A DNA stretch of 64,000 nucleotides from WTFY01 sp011523795 (GTDB taxonomy: Bacteria > Pseudomonadota > Gammaproteobacteria > UBA4575), in NCBI GenBank assembly GCA_965207475.1, contig OZ242278.1:1116001-1180000 (forward strand). Reading direction: 5' to 3'. Shown in pieces: positions 52,212-60,625 of this stretch. Under the pieces are notes generated by a model. The model saw nothing but the letters and a program-made list of their open reading frames with translations, was not told the DNA's origin and made no database searches. Both the position numbers and the translations under genes were made by a program. Numbering within the stretch: the first letter of the stretch is position 1; each line of letters starts with the position of its first letter.

Positions 52212-53069
52212 ATGTGGTACACAGAACAATCATGGTTTACCGAACCTTGCACGGAATGTGGCACGGCACTTTCATTCGAGATTCACAAAAAACTTCATGA
52301 GGAGCAGACGCCCTTCCAGACTATTGAAATCTATTCAACCAAAAGCTTCGGCAAGATGATGGCGATTGACGGTTTCGTAATGCTAACGGAACGTGACAAC
52401 TTTATATACCACGAAATGCTGGCACACCCGGTCCTGTTCAGCCACCCAGAACCTGCTGAAATATTGATCGTGGGGGGTGGTGACTGCGGTACCCTGCGTG
52501 AAGTGGCAAAACATAGCTGCGTACTGAAGATTCTACAGGTCGAGATTGATGAGCGGGTAACGAGGCTTTCCGAGAAGTATTTCCCGGAATTGTGCGAATC
52601 AAACCATGACCCCCGTATTGAGTTTATATTCGAGGATGCAACCGAATGGATCCAAAAAAGGAATCCCGAATCGGTAGATGTCATCATTGTCGACAGCACG
52701 GACCCGTTCGGCCCCGCGCAGGGCCTTTTCTCCACACCGTTCTACAAGGACTGTTTTCATGCACTGAGAAATGATGGCCTGCTTGTCCAGCAAAGTGAAT
52801 CGCCCCTGGTTCATCTTGAGAGCATCATCCGGCCCATGCATGCATTCATGCGTAAAGCCGGATTCGCTGCAACCGAACTGATTCATTTTCCGCAGCCCTG
52901 CTACCCTACCGGCTGGTGGACTGCAACGATCGCAAGCAAGACCGGGCAGCTTAGCTGCCACCGCCCGGAATCTGCCAGGCACCCGGGATTTGAAACCCGC
53001 TACTACAACCATGCAATCCACTTTGCCAGCCTTTCAGTTCCGCAGTTCATGAAAGACTCCAAGCCATAA
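52212..53069 (+). CDS. speE: Spermidine synthase
   Basis: Aminopropyltransferase making spermidine from putrescine and decarboxylated AdoMet, 285 residues. It begins MWYTEQSWFTEPC and has YHEMLAHPVLFSHPEPAEIL-type lead, GGGDCGTLREVAKH, the catalytic DSTDPFGPAQGLF, and FPQPCYPTGWW. Neither AdoMet decarboxylase nor agmatinase is in the window. The frame opens at 52152, but the chosen ATG gives the family N-terminus. Confidence 0.96.
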   Translation: MWYTEQSWFTEPCTECGTALSFEIHKKLHEEQTPFQTIEIYSTKSFGKMMAIDGFVMLTERDNFIYHEMLAHPVLFSHPEPAEILIVGGGDCGTLREVAKHSCVLKILQVEIDERVTRLSEKYFPELCESNHDPRIEFIFEDATEWIQKRNPESVDVIIVDSTDPFGPAQGLFSTPFYKDCFHALRNDGLLVQQSESPLVHLESIIRPMHAFMRKAGFAATELIHFPQPCYPTGWWTATIASKTGQLSCHRPESARHPGFETRYYNHAIHFASLSVPQFMKDSKP

Positions 53070-53107
53070 GTAGTGCCTTGCACAAAGCGCCTGAACAGGA
53101 CTGCGGG

Positions 53108-54373
53108 CTATTCGATAACGAACTCCGGATACGCCTCCAAACCGCATTCGGAAATATCCGCACCTTGCAGCTCCTCTTCCTCGCTGATACGGATTCCCAT
53201 CACCAGCTTGATGATGCCCCAGATCACCAGGCTTGCCAGGAAAACCCATACGAAGATCGTGGCAGCCCCCAGCAACTGCCCGGTGAATTTCACATCCGGA
53301 TTCGTAATCGGCACTGCCAGCAGCCCCCACAACCCAACAACACCGTGTACGGATATGGCTCCTACAGGATCGTCAATCCTGAGCTTGTCCAGCAACACGA
53401 TGGACAAGACAACCATGGTCCCACCTGCTGCACCAATCAGGGTTGCAATCAAGGGAGATGGTGCGAGAGGTTCTGCTGTTATGGCAACGAGGCCAGCCAG
53501 TGCACCGTTCAGTGCCATGGTCAAGTCTGCCTTGCCGAACCAAAGCCGTGCCACAATCAAGGCCATAACCAGCCCCCCAGCGGCAGCAGCATTGGTATTC
53601 AGGAATACCACGGCCACCGCGTTGGCACTGGCGGCATCTCCCAGCTTCAGGACCGAACCACCGTTGAACCCGAACCAACCCATCCACAGGATGAATGTCC
53701 CCAAAGTGGCGAGTGGAAGATTTGCACCCGGGATGGCAATTACCTTGCCACCTGGACCGTACTTGCCCTTGCGAGGACCCAGTAGGATCACCCCGGCCAG
53801 TGCGGCTGTCGCACCTGCCATGTGCACGATACCGGATCCTGCAAAATCGGAAAACCCGGCATCTGCGAGGTTGAACCACCCGAATACGTCCTTGCCGTTC
53901 CAGGTCCAGCTGCCTTCCAGTGGATAGATGAATGCGGTAAACACAACCACGAAAAGCAGAAACGACCACATTTTCATTCGTTCAGCCACGGCTCCTGATA
54001 CGATCGACATGGCTGTCGCCACAAATACCACCTGGAAGAAGAAGTCCGATGCATCCGAATAGACCGAATCCCCATGAAATCCGTTTTCCGCAGAGGCAGA
54101 CAGCAGGTCCTGTACCAGATTCTCATCCCCTGCAATACCTGACAAGAACCAGGCACCGTCATACATGATCATATACCCGCAAATCATGTACATGATGCAG
54201 GAAATCGAGTACAGGGCTACATTCTTGGTAAGTATCTCAGCAGTGTTCTTGCTTCGTACAAGACCCGATTCGAGCATGGAAAAGCCGGCGGCCATCCACA
54301 TCACCAGTGCACCGCATACCAGAAAGTAGAAAGTGTCGACTGCATATTGCAGTTCAAAAATCTGCTCCATCAC
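53108..54373 (-). CDS. amtB: Ammonium transporter AmtB
   Basis: Trimeric ammonium channel of 421 residues with eleven predicted helices. Signatures: GFSMLESGLVRSKNTAEIL, DFAGSGIVHMAGATAALAG, pore histidines in VHMAG and ISVHGVVGLWG, and GSVLKLGDAASANAVAVVFLN-type. It lacks the cleaved leader seen in E. coli AmtB. The C-terminal cytoplasmic tail that docks GlnK is present. glnK lies 29 bp upstream on the same strand. Confidence 0.97.
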   Translation of the reverse strand: MMEQIFELQYAVDTFYFLVCGALVMWMAAGFSMLESGLVRSKNTAEILTKNVALYSISCIMYMICGYMIMYDGAWFLSGIAGDENLVQDLLSASAENGFHGDSVYSDASDFFFQVVFVATAMSIVSGAVAERMKMWSFLLFVVVFTAFIYPLEGSWTWNGKDVFGWFNLADAGFSDFAGSGIVHMAGATAALAGVILLGPRKGKYGPGGKVIAIPGANLPLATLGTFILWMGWFGFNGGSVLKLGDAASANAVAVVFLNTNAAAAGGLVMALIVARLWFGKADLTMALNGALAGLVAITAEPLAPSPLIATLIGAAGGTMVVLSIVLLDKLRIDDPVGAISVHGVVGLWGLLAVPITNPDVKFTGQLLGAATIFVWVFLASLVIWGIIKLVMGIRISEEEELQGADISECGLEAYPEFVIE

Positions 54374-54402
54374 AACATCCTCCTAAAGAATCCATCTGTC
54401 AT

Positions 54403-54747
54403 TCATAATGCCTCCGGGCCGGTTTCTCCGGTACGGATTCGCACAACCTGTTCAAGGGGTGTGACAAAAATCTTGCCGTCGCCGATTTTTCCCGTACCGG
54501 CCGCCTTGATGATGGCCTCGACTACGGAATCCAGCATGCCGTCTTCCACTGCAATCTCCAGCATCACCTTGGGCAGAAAGTCGACAATGTACTCTGCGCC
54601 TCGGTACAACTCCGTGTGCCCCTTTTGCCTGCCGAAGCCTTTTACTTCGGCCACGGTGACACCGGTTACACCGATTCCCGATAACGCCTCGCGTACATAG
54701 TCCAGCTTGAATGGCTTAATAATTGCGGTGACAAGCTTCATAGTCAT
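54403..54747 (-). CDS. glnK: Nitrogen regulatory protein P-II (GlnK)
   Basis: P-II signal protein that blocks AmtB when nitrogen is plentiful and tunes NtrB/NtrC and glutamine synthetase adenylylation. The protein is 112-114 residues, starting MKLVTAIIKPFKLDYVREAL. T-loop RGAEYIVDFLPK carries the uridylylated Tyr. Signature GTGKIGDGKIFV and C-terminal VVRIRTGE follow. Location in front of amtB identifies it as GlnK. Transcribed from the sigma-54 promoter at 55035-55049. Confidence 0.97.
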   Translation of the reverse strand: MTMKLVTAIIKPFKLDYVREALSGIGVTGVTVAEVKGFGRQKGHTELYRGAEYIVDFLPKVMLEIAVEDGMLDSVVEAIIKAAGTGKIGDGKIFVTPLEQVVRIRTGETGPEAL

Positions 54748-54776
54748 AACTCCTGTATTTACTTTCGGTTACGTGA

Positions 54777-54991
54777 TCACGATTCAGAATGTACACACGG
54801 ACTGGAGCTTGTATCCAGATCGATAGCACCGTTGGACACGCCAGAACCCTGCGGAATCCCGCGAAAATGTAATCAGGCAAAATTCCCGCGTTACCGGTGA
54901 TATTCATATCAGCCATTACTGAACAGCGGCCAAGACTGCTCATCAGCATGGCTGCCAATGCCATCTCATGTAATTTCCTATACATGGGCAT
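54777..54991 (-). pseudogene. Frameshifted, truncated TorF-like outer-membrane porin gene
   Basis: From the ATG at 54991 the frame reads a signal peptide (LHEMALAAMLMSSLG...VMAD) and MNITGNAGILPDYIF, then AGF. Restoring a single base near 54863 gives DYIFRGIPQGSGVSNGAIDL, which is the conserved opening of TorF/TIGR02001 porins (SDYIFRG-S-Q). The restored frame stops at 54777 after CVHSES, where about 200 codons are missing. TorF genes often precede glnK-amtB in gammaproteobacteria. Here only the leader survives, with good SD-ATG and promoter still in place. Confidence 0.75.
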
Positions 54992-55034
54992 TTCTCCTCG
55001 ATCATAGATTGCTTGGTGCTATACACAAGCTAGA

Positions 55035-55049
55035 GCACACATCGTGCCA
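55035..55049 (-). promoter_or_regulatory. Sigma-54 promoter of the torF relic-glnK-amtB operon
   Basis: On the minus strand TTGGCACGATGTGTGCT matches TTGGCACG-N4-TTGCW with one change at -13/-12 flank (GTGC). The start would be near 55024, 33 bases before the relic ATG and about 280 bases before glnK. Confidence 0.75.
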
Positions 55050-55144
55050 ACTCGTATTGATCCAGAAAAAACAATGAGTTATGAGGCAACCTCGAATATC
55101 GAGCACGCCTGATTCACGAGCTGTGCACCAGATTCGATTCCAGA

Positions 55145-55161
55145 TGCACCGTATTCGTGCC
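55145..55161 (-). promoter_or_regulatory. NtrC-like enhancer site for glnK-amtB
   Basis: TGCACCGTATTCGTGCC matches TGCAC-N7-GTGCA with one mismatch. A lone half site TGCAC lies at 55124-55128. The full site is about 120-137 bp upstream of the predicted start. Confidence 0.6.
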
Positions 55162-55369
55162 CTACCGGACCACCTGGACCCGTTGCTTGACATGTACAAC
55201 CTGCTCCCTCAGACCCTGTAAACCGCTGTCATGCGAAGAGGCTTCATTTTTCCGGACTGGATGCAGACAGGATATCGTCCAGGCACTACGCGTCGCGGCC
55301 TTGCTAAATCCATTGGGCAAAATCAAATGTGATATATTCTGGAGACGAAACGCCAAGGAGTTGTGACCC

Positions 55370-55621
55370 ATGAAGCTTAGCCCACGCATACTGGATGAGG
55401 TTGTACACAAGATCAGCGCATCCCTTCCTGATGACTTGAAAAAAGGCAAGGATAAGATTGAAAAGAACGTGCGTGCAGTGGCTGAGGGTGTATTCCAGCA
55501 GCTAGACCTGGTTTCTCGCAGGGAGTTTGACGCTCAAAGCGAGATGCTGGCTCAAAGTCAGCTGCGCATCAGGGAACTGCAAAAGCGTATCGAGGAACTC
55601 GAAGGAAAGAATGCTGAATAA
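55370..55621 (+). CDS. ubiK: Ubiquinone biosynthesis accessory factor UbiK
   Basis: An 83-residue YqiC/UbiK protein (BMFP family). The N-terminal half has LDEVVHKISASLPDDLKKGK and EKNVRAVAEGVFQQLDLVSR; the C-terminal half is a coiled coil (RIRELQKRIEELEG). It trimerises and supports aerobic ubiquinone synthesis. It lies downstream of the divergent glnK promoter region on the plus strand. No comM follows. The 135 bp after it hold nothing recognisable. Confidence 0.95.
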   Translation: MKLSPRILDEVVHKISASLPDDLKKGKDKIEKNVRAVAEGVFQQLDLVSRREFDAQSEMLAQSQLRIRELQKRIEELEGKNAE

Positions 55622-55758
55622 GCAACCGTGACGCCCGTCAGTACCGCAGGTACAAGCGCGTTGCACAGCTGATCTCCAAAATCAGCCAGTTCCAGCCCCA
55701 TAACAGGTTAGCAGTATGCCGCAGCAGGCGGCACCCGGGTGGTGACAGAAAAGTAGGA

Positions 55759-56256
55759 TCAGCGCACGGAATCAAGCATGTAGTCGACCGCTCTCCTGAC
55801 CTCGTCATCCGAAAAATCAAGACGGCCGCCCTTGGGCGGCATTGCACCGATACCGTTGATCGCATTTGCATAAAGCTGGTCTTCACCCTTGGCAAGACGC
55901 GGACCCCAACCTGCCTTGTCGCCCAGTTTCGGTGCATTCAGGACACCTGGGCCGTGGCATATTGCACAAGCCTGATAGATCTGCTCGATCGATTTTTCCG
56001 CACTGGCAACAACAAGCTCAGGCTCTTCTTTTACCGGCTTGTCAGCAACGTCCTCGGCTGGCTGCGGTTCACTGCCAGCAAGATGCACACTGCCGACCGG
56101 CTTGATTCGATCTTCAATATTTTCCTTGATCACGGTCTCATGGGAATAATCCGCATCCGAAATGAGCACATTCGCAAGGGCCAATACCGCGATAGTTGAC
56201 CCGACCAGAACTCCGGATACGATCTTTAACGTTGCTGAAAATTTTGTGTCGCTCAC
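55759..56256 (-). CDS. Membrane-anchored cytochrome c5
   Basis: A 165-residue cytochrome with an N-terminal membrane anchor (residues about 10-33), a charged Pro/Glu linker and one c-type heme domain (heme motif CAICHGPG near residue 97; distal Met in GIGAMPPKGGR). The short domain with two helices matches cytochrome c5. It likely passes electrons to a terminal oxidase. It is not in an evident operon with cytochrome c4, about 3 kb away. Confidence 0.93.
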   Translation of the reverse strand: MSDTKFSATLKIVSGVLVGSTIAVLALANVLISDADYSHETVIKENIEDRIKPVGSVHLAGSEPQPAEDVADKPVKEEPELVVASAEKSIEQIYQACAICHGPGVLNAPKLGDKAGWGPRLAKGEDQLYANAINGIGAMPPKGGRLDFSDDEVRRAVDYMLDSVR

Positions 56257-56437
56257 ACAAACTCCTATTTATGTTGATTCTTTGCTCAAGGTGCGCTGCG
56301 GATTATAGTGAATGATCCTCACGAAACCAAATACTCTTTACGCGATAGCCAGCATTGCCTTTTGCTCCTACACGACTCCCGGCATCTCCTGTACTCGCCT
56401 TCAAGCCGGACAGGACCCTCTTCCTGACGGCAAAACC

Positions 56438-58399
56438 TCATGTCATTCGAGCATGGTGAACCGTCTCCGAGGCATCTACAGTCACCGTCACGATATCCGT
56501 GTCATGGTATTGCTGATGCCGCACCGAACAGGCAAGGTGTCGCAACAGTCGCAGCGAAACATCCCATTCACCCGAAGTGGCATCACCCTGTTCACTCAGT
56601 AGCGCGATCCGGTCCTGCAGGTTTTTTTCATCCGTCGATGCAACAAATTCAAGCACCGCCTGATCACCTTCCTTATGCGCGGTCAGGAGCAGCCGGCGGG
56701 CAGGAAGTTTTGTGCCTTCTTCGTCCTGAGGCTGTGTCAATATCGTCTCTTCGGCTGCCCCGACCAGACGGTTCGCCATCTCAGTGTCCCATCCGCTGCG
56801 TAGTGCAAATTCACCGAGAAATGACTTGATATTCGGAAGATCTCGGCGTGCAGGAAATTTTGTGCCTTCTTCGTTCTGGAGCAGTGTCAGTATCGTCTCT
56901 TCGGCTGCCCCGACCAGACGGTTCGCCATCTCAGTGTCCCATCCGCTGCGTAGTGCAAATTCACCGAGAAATGACTTGATATTCGGAAGAGCCGAGAGAT
57001 CAAGTTCCGTCAGGATCCTGCGGCGGCGGGGTGCGGTCAGTTCCATGAACAGCGTCATGAGCACGGCAACCAGCCCTCCAGCCGTCATTCCATTTTCAAG
57101 AAGGCCCCCTGCAAATTCCGAAACCTGTTCCTGGAAAATCCACCCGTTCTGGAACCCTACACCGACCCAGAAGGCGATCCCGGCAACGAGGCCTTTACGA
57201 TAGTCGACTCCGTCCTGAATGACTATTTTCATGCCTACAATAAAAAGCATGGCCAGTAACACGCCTATGTACGCGGCAGCAACCGGACCCGGAATTGCGA
57301 GAATCACGGCAAGTGCCTTGGGAAAGAATGCCAGGACAATAAACACCACCCCGAGTGCGACTCCTACCCTGCGTGCACCAACTCCGGTAAGTTCAGCTAC
57401 CGCCACGCTTGTCGAATAGGTCGTATTCGGCACGGTCCCGAGAAGCCCTGAAAGCAGGTTGCCCATCCCGTCCGCAGCCACTGTACCCTGTACTGCCCGG
57501 AAATCGACTGCGCGGGGTCTGCGCCAGGACACGCGCTGAATCGCGATGGAGTCTCCGATCGTCTCGATGGCACCGACCAAGGTCACAAACACGAATGCGG
57601 GAAGAAGCGCCCAGAAAGCTGGTCCAAAACTCAGATCAAGACCTGGCCATGCAGCACCCTCCGGGAAGCCGATCCACGAAGCATCGAGAACGCGCTCCAT
57701 GTCATACAGGCCAAAATAACCGGCAACTAAAGAACCGGCAATCACACCTATCACGGGCGCCCAGAGACGCAGGACGCCCTTCGCTTTGAGTGCAATCAGG
57801 ACAATGACCAGTACGGTCGCCAGTGCACTAAACGGAGAAGCCAGGTCCGAGACCCCGGCTGGAACGTCCTTCAGAAACCCGAAAATGATAGGCATCACGG
57901 TGACTGGAATCAGCATGATAACTGTCCCTGCAACAGCTGGCGTCAGGATTCTGCGAAAAAGCGAAAGTCTGGTAGAAAGCACAAACTGGAATAACGAAGA
58001 AATCACAACCAAGGTTGCAAGCATTGCTGGGCCGCCCTCTGCTATCGCTGTGACACAGATCGCGATGAATGCTCCGGAAGTGCCCATGACCAGTACATAC
58101 CCGGCACCGATTCGGCCTACGCGAACTGCCTGCAAGATCGTGCTGACACCGCTCACCGCCACGGCTGCAAATACTGCCCAGGACAGGAAGGACTCGCTTC
58201 CGCCTGCTGCCCGAACGATGATAGCAGGAGTGAGAACAATTCCGGATATGCAGAGAATCGCAAGCTGCAAGCCCAGACCGCACGCCAGCGCAGCAGGGGG
58301 TGTTTCGTCAGGTTGATAGCGGACGTTTACGCGTTCGCCGGGTGAATCAGTAGCAATGATGAGTCCCTCATGTATTCCCTGCAGGCCGCGTGCCATCAT
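56438..58399 (-). CDS. NCS2 nucleobase permease fused to an RsbW-like kinase-fold domain
   Basis: A 653-residue protein. Residues about 30-440 form an NCS2/UraA-type transporter with roughly 14 helices and the PNTTYSTSVAVAELTGVG signature (compare PNTTYGEN in UraA). Residues about 455-653 resemble a histidine-kinase-like ATPase domain of the anti-sigma factor (HATPase_c_2) type: helices FLGEFALRSGWD and NRLVGAAEETIL, then VSLRLLRHLACSVRHQQ near the end. The ATP-binding N-box is poorly kept. A 50-residue segment is duplicated in tandem within this domain. Substrate (uracil, xanthine or urate) cannot be decided. Confidence 0.85.
   Translation of the reverse strand: MMARGLQGIHEGLIIATDSPGERVNVRYQPDETPPAALACGLGLQLAILCISGIVLTPAIIVRAAGGSESFLSWAVFAAVAVSGVSTILQAVRVGRIGAGYVLVMGTSGAFIAICVTAIAEGGPAMLATLVVISSLFQFVLSTRLSLFRRILTPAVAGTVIMLIPVTVMPIIFGFLKDVPAGVSDLASPFSALATVLVIVLIALKAKGVLRLWAPVIGVIAGSLVAGYFGLYDMERVLDASWIGFPEGAAWPGLDLSFGPAFWALLPAFVFVTLVGAIETIGDSIAIQRVSWRRPRAVDFRAVQGTVAADGMGNLLSGLLGTVPNTTYSTSVAVAELTGVGARRVGVALGVVFIVLAFFPKALAVILAIPGPVAAAYIGVLLAMLFIVGMKIVIQDGVDYRKGLVAGIAFWVGVGFQNGWIFQEQVSEFAGGLLENGMTAGGLVAVLMTLFMELTAPRRRRILTELDLSALPNIKSFLGEFALRSGWDTEMANRLVGAAEETILTLLQNEEGTKFPARRDLPNIKSFLGEFALRSGWDTEMANRLVGAAEETILTQPQDEEGTKLPARRLLLTAHKEGDQAVLEFVASTDEKNLQDRIALLSEQGDATSGEWDVSLRLLRHLACSVRHQQYHDTDIVTVTVDASETVHHARMT
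56691..56990 (-). repeat. 150-bp in-frame tandem duplication in the permease C-terminal domain
   Basis: Two copies are offset by exactly 150 bp. 56741-56840 and 56891-56990 are identical over 100 bp; the next 43 bp (56698-56740 against 56848-56890) differ at about ten positions. The repeat encodes 50 residues, LPNIKSFLGEF to PARRD/PARRL, and keeps the frame. Confidence 0.93.
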
Positions 58400-58502
58400 A
58401 CATTATTGCCATACGGGTTAGAACCGACTGACAGGGTATGAGCGAACTCGAAACAGGAGCTGGCGCGACCGTACTGGCCCGCTAACGCCGTTCAGGTGCA
58501 GT

Positions 58503-59159
58503 CTAGTTCATCTCGCGCTGTACGAGATCGTCTGTCAAATACAGCAGCAGGTCATAACCACCAGCGGCACTTGCCGTGGAACGGTATTTACCGTTGATGA
58601 CCACGGTCGGTACAGAACTTGCCTTCGAGGCTCGAACGAACTGGCTGGAGTGTTGCATCTTTTCATTCACATATGAGGAATCATAGGCATTTTCAAATGC
58701 CTCGGTATCTATTCCGTGTTGACTCAGAAACCGTGACATTGACTTCACATCCCGCAAATGCCTGCCCTGTACATGCATTGCCTCGAAGATCAGCGGGTGC
58801 ATTCTATCTTCCTCCCCCATCTTCTCCAGGGCGTAATACATTCGGGCATGAGGCACCCAGCTTCGGTTCAAAGCGACTGGCATTCTTACGAACTTCACAT
58901 GATCTGCCTTGTTCTGCTTCCATTCGTCCAGATAACTCTCGAAGTTGTAACAATGCGGGCACCCGTACCAGAACAATTCCAGCACCACCACCTCGCCTGA
59001 ACCGGACTCTACCGGTACGGCAGGCATGATCACGTGATAGTGGATGCCTTCTTCGAACTCCGCTTCAGAACTGAGTACAGGAAGCGTGGCCAGCCATGCC
59101 CAAAGGGTCAGCCCCAGAAGCGGGGCAAGTACGAGGCGAATCAGGCTTGGACCGATCAC
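58503..59159 (-). CDS. dsbA: Thiol:disulfide interchange protein DsbA
   Basis: Periplasmic dithiol oxidase with a thioredoxin fold and inserted helical domain. The active site is CPHC (FWYGCPHCYNFE) and the cis-Pro loop is SVPTVVING. A GTG at 59159 begins VIGPSLIRLVLAP, giving a signal peptide and 218 residues; the frame continues to an ATG-like start at 59210 inside the cytochrome c4 gene. Its position directly after a c-type cytochrome gene fits envelope electron-transport maturation. Confidence 0.94.
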   Translation of the reverse strand: MIGPSLIRLVLAPLLGLTLWAWLATLPVLSSEAEFEEGIHYHVIMPAVPVESGSGEVVVLELFWYGCPHCYNFESYLDEWKQNKADHVKFVRMPVALNRSWVPHARMYYALEKMGEEDRMHPLIFEAMHVQGRHLRDVKSMSRFLSQHGIDTEAFENAYDSSYVNEKMQHSSQFVRASKASSVPTVVINGKYRSTASAAGGYDLLLYLTDDLVQREMN

Positions 59160-59175
59160 ATTTCTACAGCCAGGC

Positions 59176-59802
59176 TCAATGCAACCCGGCAATGTACTCC
59201 GCAACCGCATCGATTTCTGTCTCTGTCATGTAGCTGACGATGCCTGCCATCGAGTTCAGGTTGTCATCTGGCTGGAACCGCGCACCACTGCGGTATGCCC
59301 GCAACTGGGTCGCGACATAGACTGCATGCTGGCCAGCAAGGCGCGGAAATTTTGCCGGAGCATTGCCAAGACCATTAGGTCCATGGCAGGACATGCAGGC
59401 AGGTACACCTGAGTCTGCATTGCCACCGCGATAGATCCTTTCACCAATCTTGTACAGTTTCTCGCCCTGAAACTCCTTGTCTGAATCAGCATACCCCGGC
59501 TCGGGTGCCTGACGCGCATAATACGCAGCCAAATCCAGAATATCCTGGTCAGAAAGGTTCTCTACCTGAGTATTCATCAAGACATTGACACGAATCCTGT
59601 CCCTGAACATCTGGATCTGCTCAGCCAGATATTTCTCACCCTGACCAGCAAGCTTAGGCCAGGCAGGGTTGATACTGTTTCCATTTATTCCATGGCATGC
59701 CACACAGGTTGCCGACTTTGCTTTGCCGGCTTCCGGGTCACCACCTGCTTGGATACAGGCTGCATATACCATGCAAATGGCCAGCAGACACAATTTCCTC
59801 AT
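59176..59802 (-). CDS. Cytochrome c4 (diheme)
   Basis: A 208-residue secreted protein with a signal peptide (MRKLCLLAICMVYAACIQAG) and two heme domains: CVACHGINGNS with distal Met in VLMNTQ region, and CMSCHGPNGLG with distal Met in LNSMAG. This is cytochrome c4, which links the bc1 complex to terminal oxidases. The frame continues far upstream, antisense to engB, but the ATG at 59802 gives the signal peptide. engB is divergent. Confidence 0.95.
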   Translation of the reverse strand: MRKLCLLAICMVYAACIQAGGDPEAGKAKSATCVACHGINGNSINPAWPKLAGQGEKYLAEQIQMFRDRIRVNVLMNTQVENLSDQDILDLAAYYARQAPEPGYADSDKEFQGEKLYKIGERIYRGGNADSGVPACMSCHGPNGLGNAPAKFPRLAGQHAVYVATQLRAYRSGARFQPDDNLNSMAGIVSYMTETEIDAVAEYIAGLH

Positions 59803-60013
59803 GCGCCAAACCCCTTTATCAAATATAAATACCAAGTATTGCAACCTGCCCATCAGGGCTGATCCTGTCACAGGAACGTGAATTCGCGAAAGTGCGGATA
59901 TATACCACAAAAGCAGGTGTAGTCGCAAAAATATGGCGATATTTGGAGATCGTCTCACCTGCTGGCCGGGTATGCCTGTACACTTTGCAGGACACGGGGG
60001 ACAAATTTTAGGA

Positions 60014-60625
60014 ATGAACATTCCCTTCGAACATGCACGGTTTTTGAAAAGCGCCAGCAGCTCCCGGGATTTTCCAGCCGATACCGGTGCGGAAGTCGCC
60101 TTTTGCGGACGCTCCAATGCCGGCAAGTCAAGTGCAATCAATGCCATCTGCAGGCAGAACTGCCTGGCACGGACCAGCAAAACCCCAGGACGCACCCAGG
60201 TGGTCAATTTTTTTAACCTGGACAGTGATACCAGACTGGTGGACCTTCCTGGCTATGGCTATGCCAAGGCGCCAGCCAGGGTACAGCAGCGCTGGCAGAA
60301 TTTAATGGAATCCTACCTGGTACACCGCCAGGCACTATGCGGACTGGTCCTGTCCATGGATATACGCCATCCGCTTACTGATATTGACTGGACCATGATT
60401 CGATGGAGCATACATTACCGGTTACCCCTCTATATCCTGCTCACCAAGGCTGACAAGCTGAGCCGGGACGCGATGACCAAATCCCTTACCAGAGTCACCT
60501 CTGAGCTTGAGCAGCAGGGATTTGATGCCGGTACCCAGATTTTCTCAGCAACCAAGCGAACCGGCATTTCACAGGCTCAGGCCAAGATTTCCGCATGGAT
60601 TGCAAAAGCCTTGATGCGGGTTTGA
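60014..60625 (+). CDS. engB: Ribosome biogenesis GTPase EngB/YihA
   Basis: A 203-residue TRAFAC GTPase needed for late 50S assembly and division. P-loop GRSNAGKSSAIN, switch-I Thr in TSKTPGRTQ, DLPGYGYAKAP and TKADKLS are intact. The start at 60014 (MNIPFEHARF) matches the family; an in-frame codon at 59933 lies in the divergent promoter region shared with cytochrome c4. A run of hairpins follows the stop. Confidence 0.96.
   Translation: MNIPFEHARFLKSASSSRDFPADTGAEVAFCGRSNAGKSSAINAICRQNCLARTSKTPGRTQVVNFFNLDSDTRLVDLPGYGYAKAPARVQQRWQNLMESYLVHRQALCGLVLSMDIRHPLTDIDWTMIRWSIHYRLPLYILLTKADKLSRDAMTKSLTRVTSELEQQGFDAGTQIFSATKRTGISQAQAKISAWIAKALMRV

Noticed and set aside
59803..60207. N-terminal extension of cytochrome c4
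   Set aside because: The extension is antisense to engB and would bury the signal peptide at 59802.
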